39,754 nt of DNA from Verrucomicrobiaceae bacterium (GTDB taxonomy: Bacteria; Verrucomicrobiota; Verrucomicrobiia; Verrucomicrobiales; Verrucomicrobiaceae), in NCBI GenBank assembly GCA_947471905.1, contig CANIZT010000005.1, positions 1 through 39,754 on the forward strand. The letters run 5' to 3'. Numbering within the stretch: the stretch's first letter is position 1; each line of letters opens with the position of its first letter. Positions 8,960 to 17,400 of this stretch are shown in pieces. The position numbers and the translations under genes were made by a program. The notes beneath the pieces were generated by a model. It saw nothing but the letters and a program-made list of their open reading frames with translations. It did not search any database and had not been told where the DNA came from.

Positions 8960-9049
8960 CGGAGCGCGCGTGTGTCGAAGACCACTCGCCATTTTTTCCG
9001 GTTCGCGAATACAGCAGGAAAGTCAGGCGAGTTAAAAACTCGCGCTCCG
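8960..9049. repeat. Inverted pair of short palindromic units (REP/BIME-like) at convergent 3' ends
   Basis: Between the 3' ends of recQ and the lipoprotein gene are two related units in opposite orientation. Each begins GGAGCGCG and ends CTCGCC: unit 1 on the plus strand at 8961-8990, unit 2 on the minus strand at 9048-9026. The outer ends form a 9-bp inverted repeat (CGGAGCGCG, 8960-8968, with 9041-9049). Unit 2 also folds alone as a tight hairpin (GCGAGTT, loop AAA, AACTCGC, 9027-9043). The structure could stop transcription from both sides. It resembles paired REP elements, but no other copy is seen in this window, so dispersed-repeat status is inferred. Confidence 0.45.
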
Positions 9050-9487
9050 ATACGCTGGGCGTTTCATGATGCGCGCCCGTTGAATGATGTCCGCCGGATG
9101 TTCTGGCGTGCCGCGATCCATGAAATTGTCGATGCTTTGGGAGGCGTCGAGGATGGCACGTACCTGGCCGCCGATGGTGGGGGCGGGATTGAAATAATCA
9201 CCGGCTCCTGCGACGGCTTTGTAAACGACGGACAGTTCGACGACGAAAATGTCATCAAGCCGGTAGAACTCGCTGCCCGTCAGCAAACCGGACCCACTGT
9301 TGCCCGTGGGTCGTGCCGGTGAGGCAGGACGCAGGGTTTTATAGAGGCGGGCGCGGGAGACAGGGAATTCGAGGCTGTGCAAACGCCGCTCGTAAACCTG
9401 ACGGCGGCCGAATTCGTCCTGCGGCAGCATGTTGCAACCTGCGGTGAGACAGAGGAGGAGCAGGAGAGCGTGGATCCGTTTGGGCAT
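9032..9487 (-). CDS. Small lipoprotein of unknown function, third gene of the pel-like cluster
   Basis: 151-residue predicted lipoprotein. The ATG at 9487 gives a signal peptide MPKRIHALLLLLCLTAGC with lipobox LTAGC (lipidated Cys18). The mature part has EFGRRQVYERRLHSLEFPVS, a Gly/Pro-rich linker and a strand DDIFVVELSVVYKAVAG; no known domain is recognised. It lies 50 bp downstream of the TPR protein, in the slot occupied by pelC in proteobacterial pelABC, but the sequence does not look like PelC. Role in polymer export is therefore a positional guess only. Confidence 0.7.
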   Translation of the reverse strand: MPKRIHALLLLLCLTAGCNMLPQDEFGRRQVYERRLHSLEFPVSRARLYKTLRPASPARPTGNSGSGLLTGSEFYRLDDIFVVELSVVYKAVAGAGDYFNPAPTIGGQVRAILDASQSIDNFMDRGTPEHPADIIQRARIMKRPAYRSASF

Positions 9488-9537
9488 GCCCTGATTGTGC
9501 CGGACGGCCCGCAATCATCAAGTCTGCGTTGCGCTGT

Positions 9538-11235
9538 TTATGGTGCTTTTGCGGCCGTATTAAACTCAGATGCTTCACCGGCTTGTGGCGTAGCGAGGAG
9601 CTCTTTGTGGAGGGCCGTTTGAGTAGGAAGTTTCGCAACAGCGGCAGTCAGGATGCTTTGAACTGCGGCGGCATCAGGGTGCTGGCGGGTGAGGCTGGCG
9701 AGGGCGAGGACATCGCTGATGGCGGGATGGTTTGAGGATTCCACAAGAAGCTGCTGAGCGCGATGCGCGGTGGTGATGTCATCGAGCTGGATGGCAAGGG
9801 CGATGATGCGACGGAGAGTGGCTTCATCGAGTTGATCGCTGGTAATCTGCTGCAAGATGTGCAGGGTCTGGGGATAGTGCGCAGCATCGAACTGAAGCTG
9901 CGCAAGCTGACGCAAGGCGGGGGCATCGCCGGCGAAGCGTTTGAGAAAACCCTCCCACAAAAAAGGTGCGGAGCAGCTGCCGCGCAGAGTCACATCAATC
10001 TGAGTGAGAAGACGCCAGCCTTCGCGGTCATTGGCGGATGTTTTGAGATGTGCGGCAAGCAGATCGCGTGCAGGAGCAGGAGCATTGCCTAATGCGAAGG
10101 CTTGGGCGATCTGCTGAGCCGAGATGGGTTGCGACGGACGAGTTTGCAGTGTGGTGAGCAACTTCGAGAGTTCTTTGCCACGACCGATTTGCGTCGCGAG
10201 AGCATGCAGACGTGCAAGCACGCGAGTTTCACCCGCAGCGGCGAGGCGAAAGAACATCTCGCAGGCAATGCTGGTCTGCTGATTGAGATCGGCGATGGAG
10301 GCGGCTTCGCTGAGCCAGTGGCGGTAGTCGGTGGTGATGGCTGTTCCTGTGGCGATTTGTTCCAGCGTGACTTGATGATCGGGATAGGTGCGGAGTTGGC
10401 GCTCGATCCAGGGGAGCAGCTCATCTGACTCACCGGTTGCATAGGTGGCAAGCCCGGCGCGCTGCATGAGGCGTGCGGGGATGGCCTCAGTGGGCTTCAG
10501 CTCACGCAGAGTATCGAGCACGATGCGACCGGCTTCGGCATAACGGGTGCCTTCGAGCAGCAGCGTGGTTTGCAAATCGAGTGCGTCCTCGCGTTGCGAG
10601 GCGTCAAGGCGTGGTTTGTCTTGATCGAGCCAGACATTAACTACACGTAGCGCTGCCGCGGGACGGCGGGCGAGGCGGGCAGCTTCGGCGAGATTGAGCA
10701 CGTTCTGCCAGCTTGCGATGGGGGATTCGCAGGCACGCTCGTGGATTTCGAGGGCGAGACTGAGTTCATTGTTGTCGATGGCCTGAGTGGCGAGCAGTTC
10801 CAATGCTTCGATCTTGTGCGATTCTTCGAGACGTTCACCGGAGGCGGAGACGAGCAGGCGGCTGTCATCGATAAGGGGTGCGTCGACACGCATGAGTTCG
10901 GCAAACAGCAGCGCGGTGTTGAGCGGGCAAGGAGCGTGAACCGGCCCTTGCTGCACGGTGAGTTGACGCAGTCTCTGCTCTGGCTGTGCTTGACGCCAGT
11001 CGTTCAAAGCACGCACATCTCGTTCTGGCAGCATGGCGAGCTGAAACACGGCGGCCTGCTGCAGGTGTTTGGGTGCATTGGCAAGACGCCGGGCGATGTC
11101 AGTGCGTGTGGCTTCGAGCACAGCGTCCTGTTTGAGCGGAACTTCGTCATCGGCATGCAAACGCCAGCCCCACACAACGGCGAGTGCGGCGTAGGAAACG
11201 ATGAGCAGGGATATCTGACGTGGGCTGCGTGACAT
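9538..11235 (-). CDS. Membrane-anchored TPR-like protein, PelB position
   Basis: 565-residue protein with one N-terminal membrane anchor (ISLLIVSYAALAVVWGWRLH, about residues 8-27) and a long all-helical body of degenerate TPR-like repeats (for example LELLATQAIDNNELSLALEI, AEAARLARRPAAALRVVNVW, LAQLQFDAAHYPQTLHILQQ). It starts 24 bp after the PelA-like gene and is probably co-transcribed. PelB of the Pel system has a periplasmic TPR region fused to an outer-membrane barrel and is about twice as long; this protein ends after the helical part with no barrel-like strands. It could be a reduced PelB scaffold, a PelE-like protein, or an unrelated TPR protein. Confidence 0.7.
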   Translation of the reverse strand: MSRSPRQISLLIVSYAALAVVWGWRLHADDEVPLKQDAVLEATRTDIARRLANAPKHLQQAAVFQLAMLPERDVRALNDWRQAQPEQRLRQLTVQQGPVHAPCPLNTALLFAELMRVDAPLIDDSRLLVSASGERLEESHKIEALELLATQAIDNNELSLALEIHERACESPIASWQNVLNLAEAARLARRPAAALRVVNVWLDQDKPRLDASQREDALDLQTTLLLEGTRYAEAGRIVLDTLRELKPTEAIPARLMQRAGLATYATGESDELLPWIERQLRTYPDHQVTLEQIATGTAITTDYRHWLSEAASIADLNQQTSIACEMFFRLAAAGETRVLARLHALATQIGRGKELSKLLTTLQTRPSQPISAQQIAQAFALGNAPAPARDLLAAHLKTSANDREGWRLLTQIDVTLRGSCSAPFLWEGFLKRFAGDAPALRQLAQLQFDAAHYPQTLHILQQITSDQLDEATLRRIIALAIQLDDITTAHRAQQLLVESSNHPAISDVLALASLTRQHPDAAAVQSILTAAVAKLPTQTALHKELLATPQAGEASEFNTAAKAP

Positions 11236-11259
11236 GAAGAGTCGGAAGGAGTGAGAAGA

Positions 11260-13200
11260 TCAGCGCATTGCGGCCTGTGTGGCGGGCGGTAGCGATTGGA
11301 GCGAGACGGTGGAACGACAGGCGAGTTCGAGATGAACGATGCCGTTGATGTCGGCATTGGCGGTGTAAGGCCGACCGTTTTCGAGATAGGCACACTGGCC
11401 GCGCGGCTCGAAGCCACCGAGGACGATCTCAACGGGGCGCAGATCGCGCACCTGGAAGGTGGCGCGACGCGATGACAGCTCCATGAACTCGACGGTGGTG
11501 CTGCTTTCAGCGAGATGAATGTGCTGTGAGGGTTTGGTCTTCGTGAGGACGAGTTCGGTGCGCGCGCGGCCCATGGTGTTGATGTAAATCTGGCCCTGAT
11601 GAACGCTATAACCGGAAACGCCATGGCACTGTGCCATGTCTGGGACGCCAGCAGATGCTGGTAGGCGCACGGTGCGGCTATCGCCTGCGTTCAGGATGAT
11701 CCAGCGATTGTCACCAGCCTTCAGGATGCGCGTGAGCCGTGCGTCACGAATGCTGGCAGCATAAGCAGCAGCAGTCATAGCATGCAGCGGTTCGCCAGCG
11801 CAGGTGTCGAAGGTTTTTTCGAGTGTGGCAAGATCCTGCGCTGTGCGCGCATCGGAAAAACGGCAACGCACGGCGAATGGTTCCATGCGGATCGAATTGG
11901 CGGTAGCCGGGCTGGAAATGGATGCGGAAGGAAGCTGCTCGACATTCAAGGAGCGGCAAAAACGCAGCGCCTCGGGCGAGGGTGGCGCATTTTCAGGCCA
12001 GAGCATGAGGTTCACTTCTTTGCCAAGCGGCAGCAGACGGCGGTGGATGTAGCTCATGGAGCCAGCGATTTCGCGTTCCATGTCGTGGCGAGCGGTTTTG
12101 GCGCGTTCGTTGAGCTTGCTGGTGATGTCGATGCCGACGGCCCATTGCGATGGGCGAGAGAAGGAGTTCGAGGCGGCCTGAATTTGCGGCATTTCGAAAA
12201 TGCTGCGTGCGACATGCTCCAGACGTGGTGCATTCACAGCTTGTTGTCCGGGTAACCAGCAACGCATTTCGGCCTCGCACACGGACACGGTGACGGGCAG
12301 CAGGTAGCGATTCAGGATACAATCCCGCATGACTTCGGAGCAGAGTGGAAAGCCGGGCAGAGTGGATGGCTCGGAAAAACCAGCGCTGTCGATGTGGCTG
12401 TAGAAAATGCGACGGCCTTCGCGGGTGGTGGTGTCGGGTGCAGGTGCGCTGTGATCTGCGCCGAGCCATTGTGAGAGGAAAGCAGGCAGATTGAGCTGCG
12501 GATCTGCGGCTACGCCAGCGGGGTCGATCCACGCACCGCCCCAAGAGGCTAGGAAGGCTTGATCAAACCGATGCTCCGATCCCAGTGCATCCTGTCCGTG
12601 CAGAGCGAGGACAATGTGCGCATCCGCAGGTGCTTCGAGATCGAGGAAACCGATCGAGCGGGCGGCGATCTTCGCATTCGGGCGCAGCAAAGTGGAATCC
12701 ATGCTTGCGACATTGGTTTTGACTAGGCGTGAGGCGGGTTGTGCACGGCCGCTGATGCCGAGATGCTGCATGGCAAGCTGTCGGGCGGCGCTATCAGTCC
12801 AAGGCATGCCGGTGAGCAGCAGTGGAATATTTCTGGCGCGCAGTGAGGGCAACCATGCAGCGAGTGTGCGCTGCTGCTCATTGCTGAGCACCAACGTGGA
12901 ATCGAGGATCACAGCGGTGAAGTGATGGTCCTTTGGCAGAAAGTCTGCGCCCTTTGCGGCTTGGAAAGAAAGTTCACAGCCGAGCCATTCGAGCGACTGA
13001 CGCATTAGGCGGGAGGTAAGAGTGGTTTCAGGTACCGCTGCTTTTTCACCGACGTGCTTTTCATCCCAACCATGCAGCACAAGCACTCGGCGTGAGATTT
13101 CTTCGAGCGGACCGAGATTGACGCCATTCAATGCGGGGGTGGTGATGAATGGCAGCGCACCCATGCTTCTGAGGCGCTTCGCGGCAGGCAGTGCGGTCAT
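11260..13200 (-). CDS. PelA-like protein, C-terminal (deacetylase-type) part, separated by frameshift
   Basis: This frame carries most of a PelA-like protein: end of the GH114-like barrel (AAKRLRSMGALPFITTPALN), a Rossmann-like region (VLVLHG...FTAVILDSTL), the deacetylase-domain signature region RRIFYSHIDSAGF (12376-12411), then REIAGSMSYIHRRLLPLGK and LPASAGVPD, all in the PelA order. The real N-terminus is in another frame (13061-13948); the break is at the GGCA duplication near 13183-13191. An ATG at 13200 would allow restart, giving 646 residues. PelA's metal-binding HxxxH appears here as NSFSR (12154-12168), so deacetylase activity is doubtful. In PelA this domain trims exported GalNAc-rich polymer in the periplasm. 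Confidence 0.75.
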   Translation of the reverse strand: MTALPAAKRLRSMGALPFITTPALNGVNLGPLEEISRRVLVLHGWDEKHVGEKAAVPETTLTSRLMRQSLEWLGCELSFQAAKGADFLPKDHHFTAVILDSTLVLSNEQQRTLAAWLPSLRARNIPLLLTGMPWTDSAARQLAMQHLGISGRAQPASRLVKTNVASMDSTLLRPNAKIAARSIGFLDLEAPADAHIVLALHGQDALGSEHRFDQAFLASWGGAWIDPAGVAADPQLNLPAFLSQWLGADHSAPAPDTTTREGRRIFYSHIDSAGFSEPSTLPGFPLCSEVMRDCILNRYLLPVTVSVCEAEMRCWLPGQQAVNAPRLEHVARSIFEMPQIQAASNSFSRPSQWAVGIDITSKLNERAKTARHDMEREIAGSMSYIHRRLLPLGKEVNLMLWPENAPPSPEALRFCRSLNVEQLPSASISSPATANSIRMEPFAVRCRFSDARTAQDLATLEKTFDTCAGEPLHAMTAAAYAASIRDARLTRILKAGDNRWIILNAGDSRTVRLPASAGVPDMAQCHGVSGYSVHQGQIYINTMGRARTELVLTKTKPSQHIHLAESSTTVEFMELSSRRATFQVRDLRPVEIVLGGFEPRGQCAYLENGRPYTANADINGIVHLELACRSTVSLQSLPPATQAAMR

Positions 13201-13948
13201 CGGCAGGAGCGTAATCGATTGCGAAGACGCGCATGCCTTGCATCTGCACATTGCGGATGAGGCGTGTCAGGCGCTGTGTCTCGGCGATGGGTGTCCAGTC
13301 CACCGTGTTGTTTTTGCCTTCACGGGTATAAACACCGAGAGCGAGGAAGCCATCGGAGACATGAATAGCTTCGATGCCAATGCCGATGTGAAGATCGAGC
13401 AAGATGTGCTTGTCGGGGTAACGCTGACGCAGCGTGGCGGCGAGCGTGACCACGCTGGTGCGTGAGGCCGCATCCGCCTGTTCGTTCCCGAGACTGAGGA
13501 CAAAGCCGTCGAAGCCTTTCTTTGCCGCTGGATCGACCAGCGCCTCGACCGCCCAAGCAATCCATTGCGGATCGGTAGGGTGAACGAGGCGGGTGTGTTT
13601 GTCGTTTTCTGCTGGTTTGGAAGATACCTGACGGCCAGCGGCCAGCATGGCTCCACGTGAACCAGTGCGCACATGCGTGAGGTCGAGCAAAGCGAGGTAG
13701 CGGTTCCCCTGCGCATGACCCGGTTCCATGTCGAGTTCGGCATGCGGATTCAGAACGCTGAGGTCAAAGGCGGCGAGCGAACGGGCATCTGGACGAAGGG
13801 ATTGATCCACAAACAGGCTGCGAAACGCAGGCAACTCAGCCGCCATTCCGGTCATCACGACCAGACTCGATAGCATCCCCGCCAAAAGCTTGGGCAGCAG
13901 ACCGGACGAAGACTTTGGAAACCGGGGAGTGAGTGATGCATTAGGCAT
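13061..13948 (-). CDS. PelA-like protein, N-terminal (GH114-like) part with frameshifted tail
   Basis: 295-residue frame that is genuine only to about 13190; after that it reads nonsense from the next gene part. It opens with a signal peptide-like stretch (LPKLLAGMLSSLVVMTGMAA). A GH114-like barrel follows (ELPAFRSLFVDQ, GNRYLALLDLTHV, WIAWAVEALVDPAAKKGFDGF, RVFAIDYAPADDRTA). Removing one copy of the tandem GGCA at 13183-13190 joins the two frames into one protein of 894 residues covering 11260-13948, close to the usual PelA length. Where GH114 members have acidic motifs (SVGE, and an Asp pair after GFDGF), this sequence reads DLTH and SLGN, so hydrolase activity also looks lost. Confidence 0.75.
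   Translation of the reverse strand: MPNASLTPRFPKSSSGLLPKLLAGMLSSLVVMTGMAAELPAFRSLFVDQSLRPDARSLAAFDLSVLNPHAELDMEPGHAQGNRYLALLDLTHVRTGSRGAMLAAGRQVSSKPAENDKHTRLVHPTDPQWIAWAVEALVDPAAKKGFDGFVLSLGNEQADAASRTSVVTLAATLRQRYPDKHILLDLHIGIGIEAIHVSDGFLALGVYTREGKNNTVDWTPIAETQRLTRLIRNVQMQGMRVFAIDYAPADDRTACREAPQKHGCAAIHHHPRIEWRQSRSARRNLTPSACAAWLG
13183..13191 (-). repeat. Tandem GGCA duplication causing the pelA-like frameshift
   Basis: On the plus strand the bases read GGCAGGCAG. Deleting one 4-bp unit makes the coding strand read Arg-Thr-Ala-Ala-Lys-Arg across the junction. That fuses the N-terminal frame (ending ...APADDRTA) to the C-terminal frame (AAKRLRSMG...), exactly as expected for the family. A 4-bp slippage duplication is the simplest explanation; assembly error is possible. 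Confidence 0.7.
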
Positions 13949-14002
13949 GGCAGCGTGCGTTGGGCTTTCAGAATTGAGAACATGGGCATTTTAGAGTCTC
14001 GG

Positions 14003-14008
14003 ATTATA
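14003..14008 (-). promoter_or_regulatory. Candidate -10 box of the pelA-like operon
   Basis: The minus strand reads TATAAT here, a perfect -10 hexamer about 55 bp upstream of the pelA-like start codon. At 17 bp spacing the -35 position (14026-14031) has no TTGACA match but falls inside the left arm of the inverted repeat at 14022-14064. This suggests a promoter that needs, or is blocked by, a regulator binding there. Confidence 0.45.
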
Positions 14009-14021
14009 GAAGCAATAATTG

Positions 14022-14064
14022 TTGGGCGGTTTACAAAACACTTACCACCCGCAAAACCGCCCAA
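14022..14064. promoter_or_regulatory. 11-bp perfect inverted repeat in the divergent pelA-like/cupin promoter region
   Basis: Arms TTGGGCGGTTT (14022-14032) and AAACCGCCCAA (14054-14064) are perfect complements separated by 21 bp, with centres 32 bp apart (about three helical turns). The left arm covers the -35 position of the candidate pelA-like promoter; the right arm lies 45 bp upstream of the cupin ATG. Placement between divergent genes favours an operator for a dimeric regulator over a terminator. No regulator gene is adjacent. Confidence 0.5.
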
Positions 14065-14108
14065 AAAGGGGTCGAAACCGGCTGCTAAAAGTGAGCATCG
14101 TTGCTGCC

Positions 14109-14471
14109 ATGAGCACCTCCCCGATCCGCACGTTTTCCGAAGGTATTTTGATCGACCAAGCGTGGGGAAAACTCACTTGGCTGGCCTCCCGCGAACTGGG
14201 GAACTCAACCACGATGACCTTCGGCCATGTGATCATTCCTGCCGGTCAGACCAATCCGCGTCATCGCCACCCGAACTGCGACGAGATTCTGCACCTGCTC
14301 TCCGGCCGCCTCGAACACAGCTTGGGTGATCAAAAGTTCCTGCTCAATCCCGGCGACACGATCTCCATCTCTGCGGGTCAATGGCATAACGCCCATGCTC
14401 TGGACGGCAAAGACGCCGAGATGGTGATCTGCTTCTCGTCTGCGAATCGGGAGACAGAGTTTGAGGGGTAA
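14109..14471 (+). CDS. Cupin domain protein
   Basis: 120-residue single-domain beta-barrel protein. The ATG at 14109 (MSTSPIRTF) is preferred to an upstream TTG, which would run through the inverted repeat. Cupin motif 1 is seen as GQTNPRHRHPNCDEILHLLSG, with two His and one Glu as metal ligands, and motif 2 as LNPGDTISISAGQWHNAHAL, with the fourth His. The metal site looks complete. Such small cupins are sensors, isomerases or dioxygenases; the substrate cannot be inferred. Its stop is 1 bp from the stop of the convergent DUF1553 gene. Confidence 0.88.
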   Translation: MSTSPIRTFSEGILIDQAWGKLTWLASRELGNSTTMTFGHVIIPAGQTNPRHRHPNCDEILHLLSGRLEHSLGDQKFLLNPGDTISISAGQWHNAHALDGKDAEMVICFSSANRETEFEG

Positions 14472-14472
14472 A

Positions 14473-17400
14473 TCAGCCCTTCGTCACCACTTCATCCAAA
14501 TTCATCATGAGATTCGCCACCATCGTCCAAGCGGCGAGTTCGGCGGGGTTGAGCTTCTCATTGGGCTTCGATTCGCCGTAACTGATGGATTTCTTCGCAT
14601 CCTCGGGTTTCGCGGCATATGCGGCGAGGTGTTTTTCGAGCGACTGGCGGATGATTTCGGCCTCCTGGGCATTGGGGAAGCGGCCGGTGGTGATGCGAAA
14701 GACTGCGGTGATGCGCGCATCGGTACTGACGTTGGTTTGCATCACCTGCTGGGCGAAATTGCGTGCGGCTTCGAAGAACTGCACGTCGTTCATCAGCGTG
14801 AGTGCTTGAAGCGGTGTGTTACTGCGTTCGCGGCGCAGGCAGTAGCTCTCGCGGTTCGGCGCATCGAACGAGGTCATGTTCGGCGGCGGTGCGGTGCGCT
14901 TCCAGAAGGTGTACAGGCTGCGGCGGTAGAGCGATTCGCCGTGGTCTTGGATGTAGTTGCGCGTGTTGCTGCCGCCGAAACCGACGGGCTCCCAGATGTT
15001 CTCTGGCTGATAGGGCTTCACGCCTTTGCCGCCGATCTTTGGACTCAGCAGACCGGACACAAACAACGCCGAATCACGCACGACTTCGGCATCAAGGCGG
15101 AACCGTGGCCCATGGGCGAGCAGACGGTTCTCCGGATCCTTCTGGAGGACAGCATCCGAGCAATGCGAACTCTGCCGATACGTGTGCGACGTGACGATCA
15201 TCTTCACAAAGGCCTTCATATCCCAGCCGCTCTCACGAAACGTCACTGCTAGCCAGTCGAGCAGTTCGGGATGGCTTGGCGGCTCGCCTTGTGAGCCAAA
15301 GTCGTTGCTCGTCTTTACCAATCCGGTCCCGAAGAACTGCTGCCACAGTCGATTCGCCTGCACGCGGGCCGTGAGCGGATGCTGCGGACTCACCAGCCAT
15401 TTCGCGAGGTCCATGCGGTTGTAGTTGTCCTGCTTCGGCAGCGGCGGGAAGATGGCCGGCGTTCCGCGAGTGACCTTGTCCTTGGGCTTGTCATACTGGC
15501 CGCGCTCCATGATGAAGCTGTCCCGCTGCTGCGGTAGATCGGCCATGACGAAGGTGGCAGGAATCACCTCATCGAGAGCCTTCTTCTTTGACTCAAACGC
15601 AAGTTTCTCGCCACGCACACCATCAACGAGGCTGCGTGCGCCCTGATATTCGTTTTCAAACCACCACTCTTTGAGGCGGGCGACTTCCTTTTCCGGCCAT
15701 TCGACTGCTTTCTTGCCACGCACGAGTGTCTGCAGGTCATTCGGCAGGCCTTCGATGCGTTTGCCCTGGCTCTTCTCGGTCCAAACCTTCCACGACCATT
15801 GCGGATCCTTCGCGGGATCGACGCGCGAACTCATCGCCATGTGATCCCAGTACACTGTGCCGCCGAACTGCGTGAACGCATAGCCGGTGACCTTGATGCC
15901 CGGCTTCAAACCAAGACGCTCGGCAGGAACTTCGAGCTTCACCCACTCGCCCGCCTTCGGCAGTGCTCCCATCTGCACCTTTTCGGGCGTGCGCACCTGG
16001 CCGAAAGGAATCGCGCCTTCCTCGCCCCACACGGCACGATGATTCCATCCTGCGGTGTGAAATTGCAGCATGACCGCCTTCGGTGGATTCGCCGGATCAA
16101 TGTAGCAGTAGGTCGTGAGCTTGCCGTTCGGCGGAATCTCAAACTTCGCGCCATTTGCAAAGAAATCCTGCGCCACACCGGTCGCGGTGCGCTTCAGCGC
16201 CGTATTGCCACTGAAGATGGGGCCTTTGTCTTTGCTCACGAAGGTCGTTTTATCACCACCGCTCGATTCCAAGTTTGCACCTGCCGGAAACGCGTCTTCA
16301 AACCACACCGTCTCGCTTGTCTGCACCGGCGGCGGCGGATTCAGCGTGGTGGGATCGACATAGTTCAGGCTCTTGATCGCCTCGCGGATCTTCGTCTGCG
16401 AAGCCGCGATCTTCTGATCCAAATCCGTGAGCTGCTTCTTCTGCTCGTCGGTGCTGAGTCGCAAAATCGGCGGCGTCATCAAAATATTGCCGTCCATCCC
16501 CGGATCGGCGGCGCTGTTGAAGAACGCATACATCGAGTAGAATTCCTTCTGCGAGATCGGATCAAATTTGTGATCGTGGCACACCGCGCAGCCCGCCGTG
16601 AGGCCCATCCACACCGCCATCGTGGTGTCCGTGCGGTCCACCGCGTAGCGGAAGACGAACTCCTCATTGATGCTGCCGCCTTCGCTCGTCGTGACGTTGC
16701 AGCGATTGAATCCCGACGCGACCTGCTGGTCCGTCGTCGCATTCGGCAGCAGATCACCCGCAAGCTGCCAGACGGTGAACTGATCATACGGCAAGTTCTG
16801 ATTGAATGCGCGCACCACCCAGTCGCGGTAAGGCCACATGCTGCGTTCGTTGTCGAGATGCAGCCCGTGCGTGTCCGCATACCGCGCCGCATCCAGCCAG
16901 AAGCGCCCCATGTGCTCGCCGTAGCGCTCCGACTTCAGCAGCCGTGCGACGACTTTCTCATACGCATCCGGGCTGCTGTCTGCGAGAAAGGCGTCGATCT
17001 CCGCCAACGTCGGCGGCAGGCCGGTCAAATCGAGCGTCACCCGGCGAATCAGCGTCTCCTTCGATGCCTCAGGTGATGGCGACAGTCCCGCCTCCACCAG
17101 TCTCGCTTGGATAAACGCATCAATCCCATTCTTGACCACGCCCTTGACCGGCTGCGGAGCTGTCTTGACCGGAACCTCAAAGCTCCAGTGCTTCTTGTAC
17201 TCGGCGCCTTCCTTGATCCAGCGCTGCAAAATCTCGGCTTGGGCCGGGGTGATCTTCTTGTTCGACTCCGGCGGCGGCATCATTTCGTCTTCATCCTTCG
17301 TCAAGATGCGCTGGATGACCGTGCTGACCTCCGGGTAGCCCGGTTTGATCGGAAACGCGCCATCAATCGGCGCAATCGCCCCCTCGGCCGTATCCAAGCG

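Noticed and set aside
9032-9487. Calling the lipoprotein PelC
   Set aside because: Position fits, but the sequence shows no PelC-like pattern; only the order of genes suggests it.
14022-14064. Inverted repeat as a Rho-independent terminator
   Set aside because: It lies between the 5' ends of two divergent genes, has a 21-nt loop and no proper T-run after the stem on either strand.
15799-17076. 425-codon open frame on the plus strand opposite the DUF1549/DUF1553 gene
   Set aside because: Arg/His-rich product without domain features, entirely antisense to a well-supported gene.
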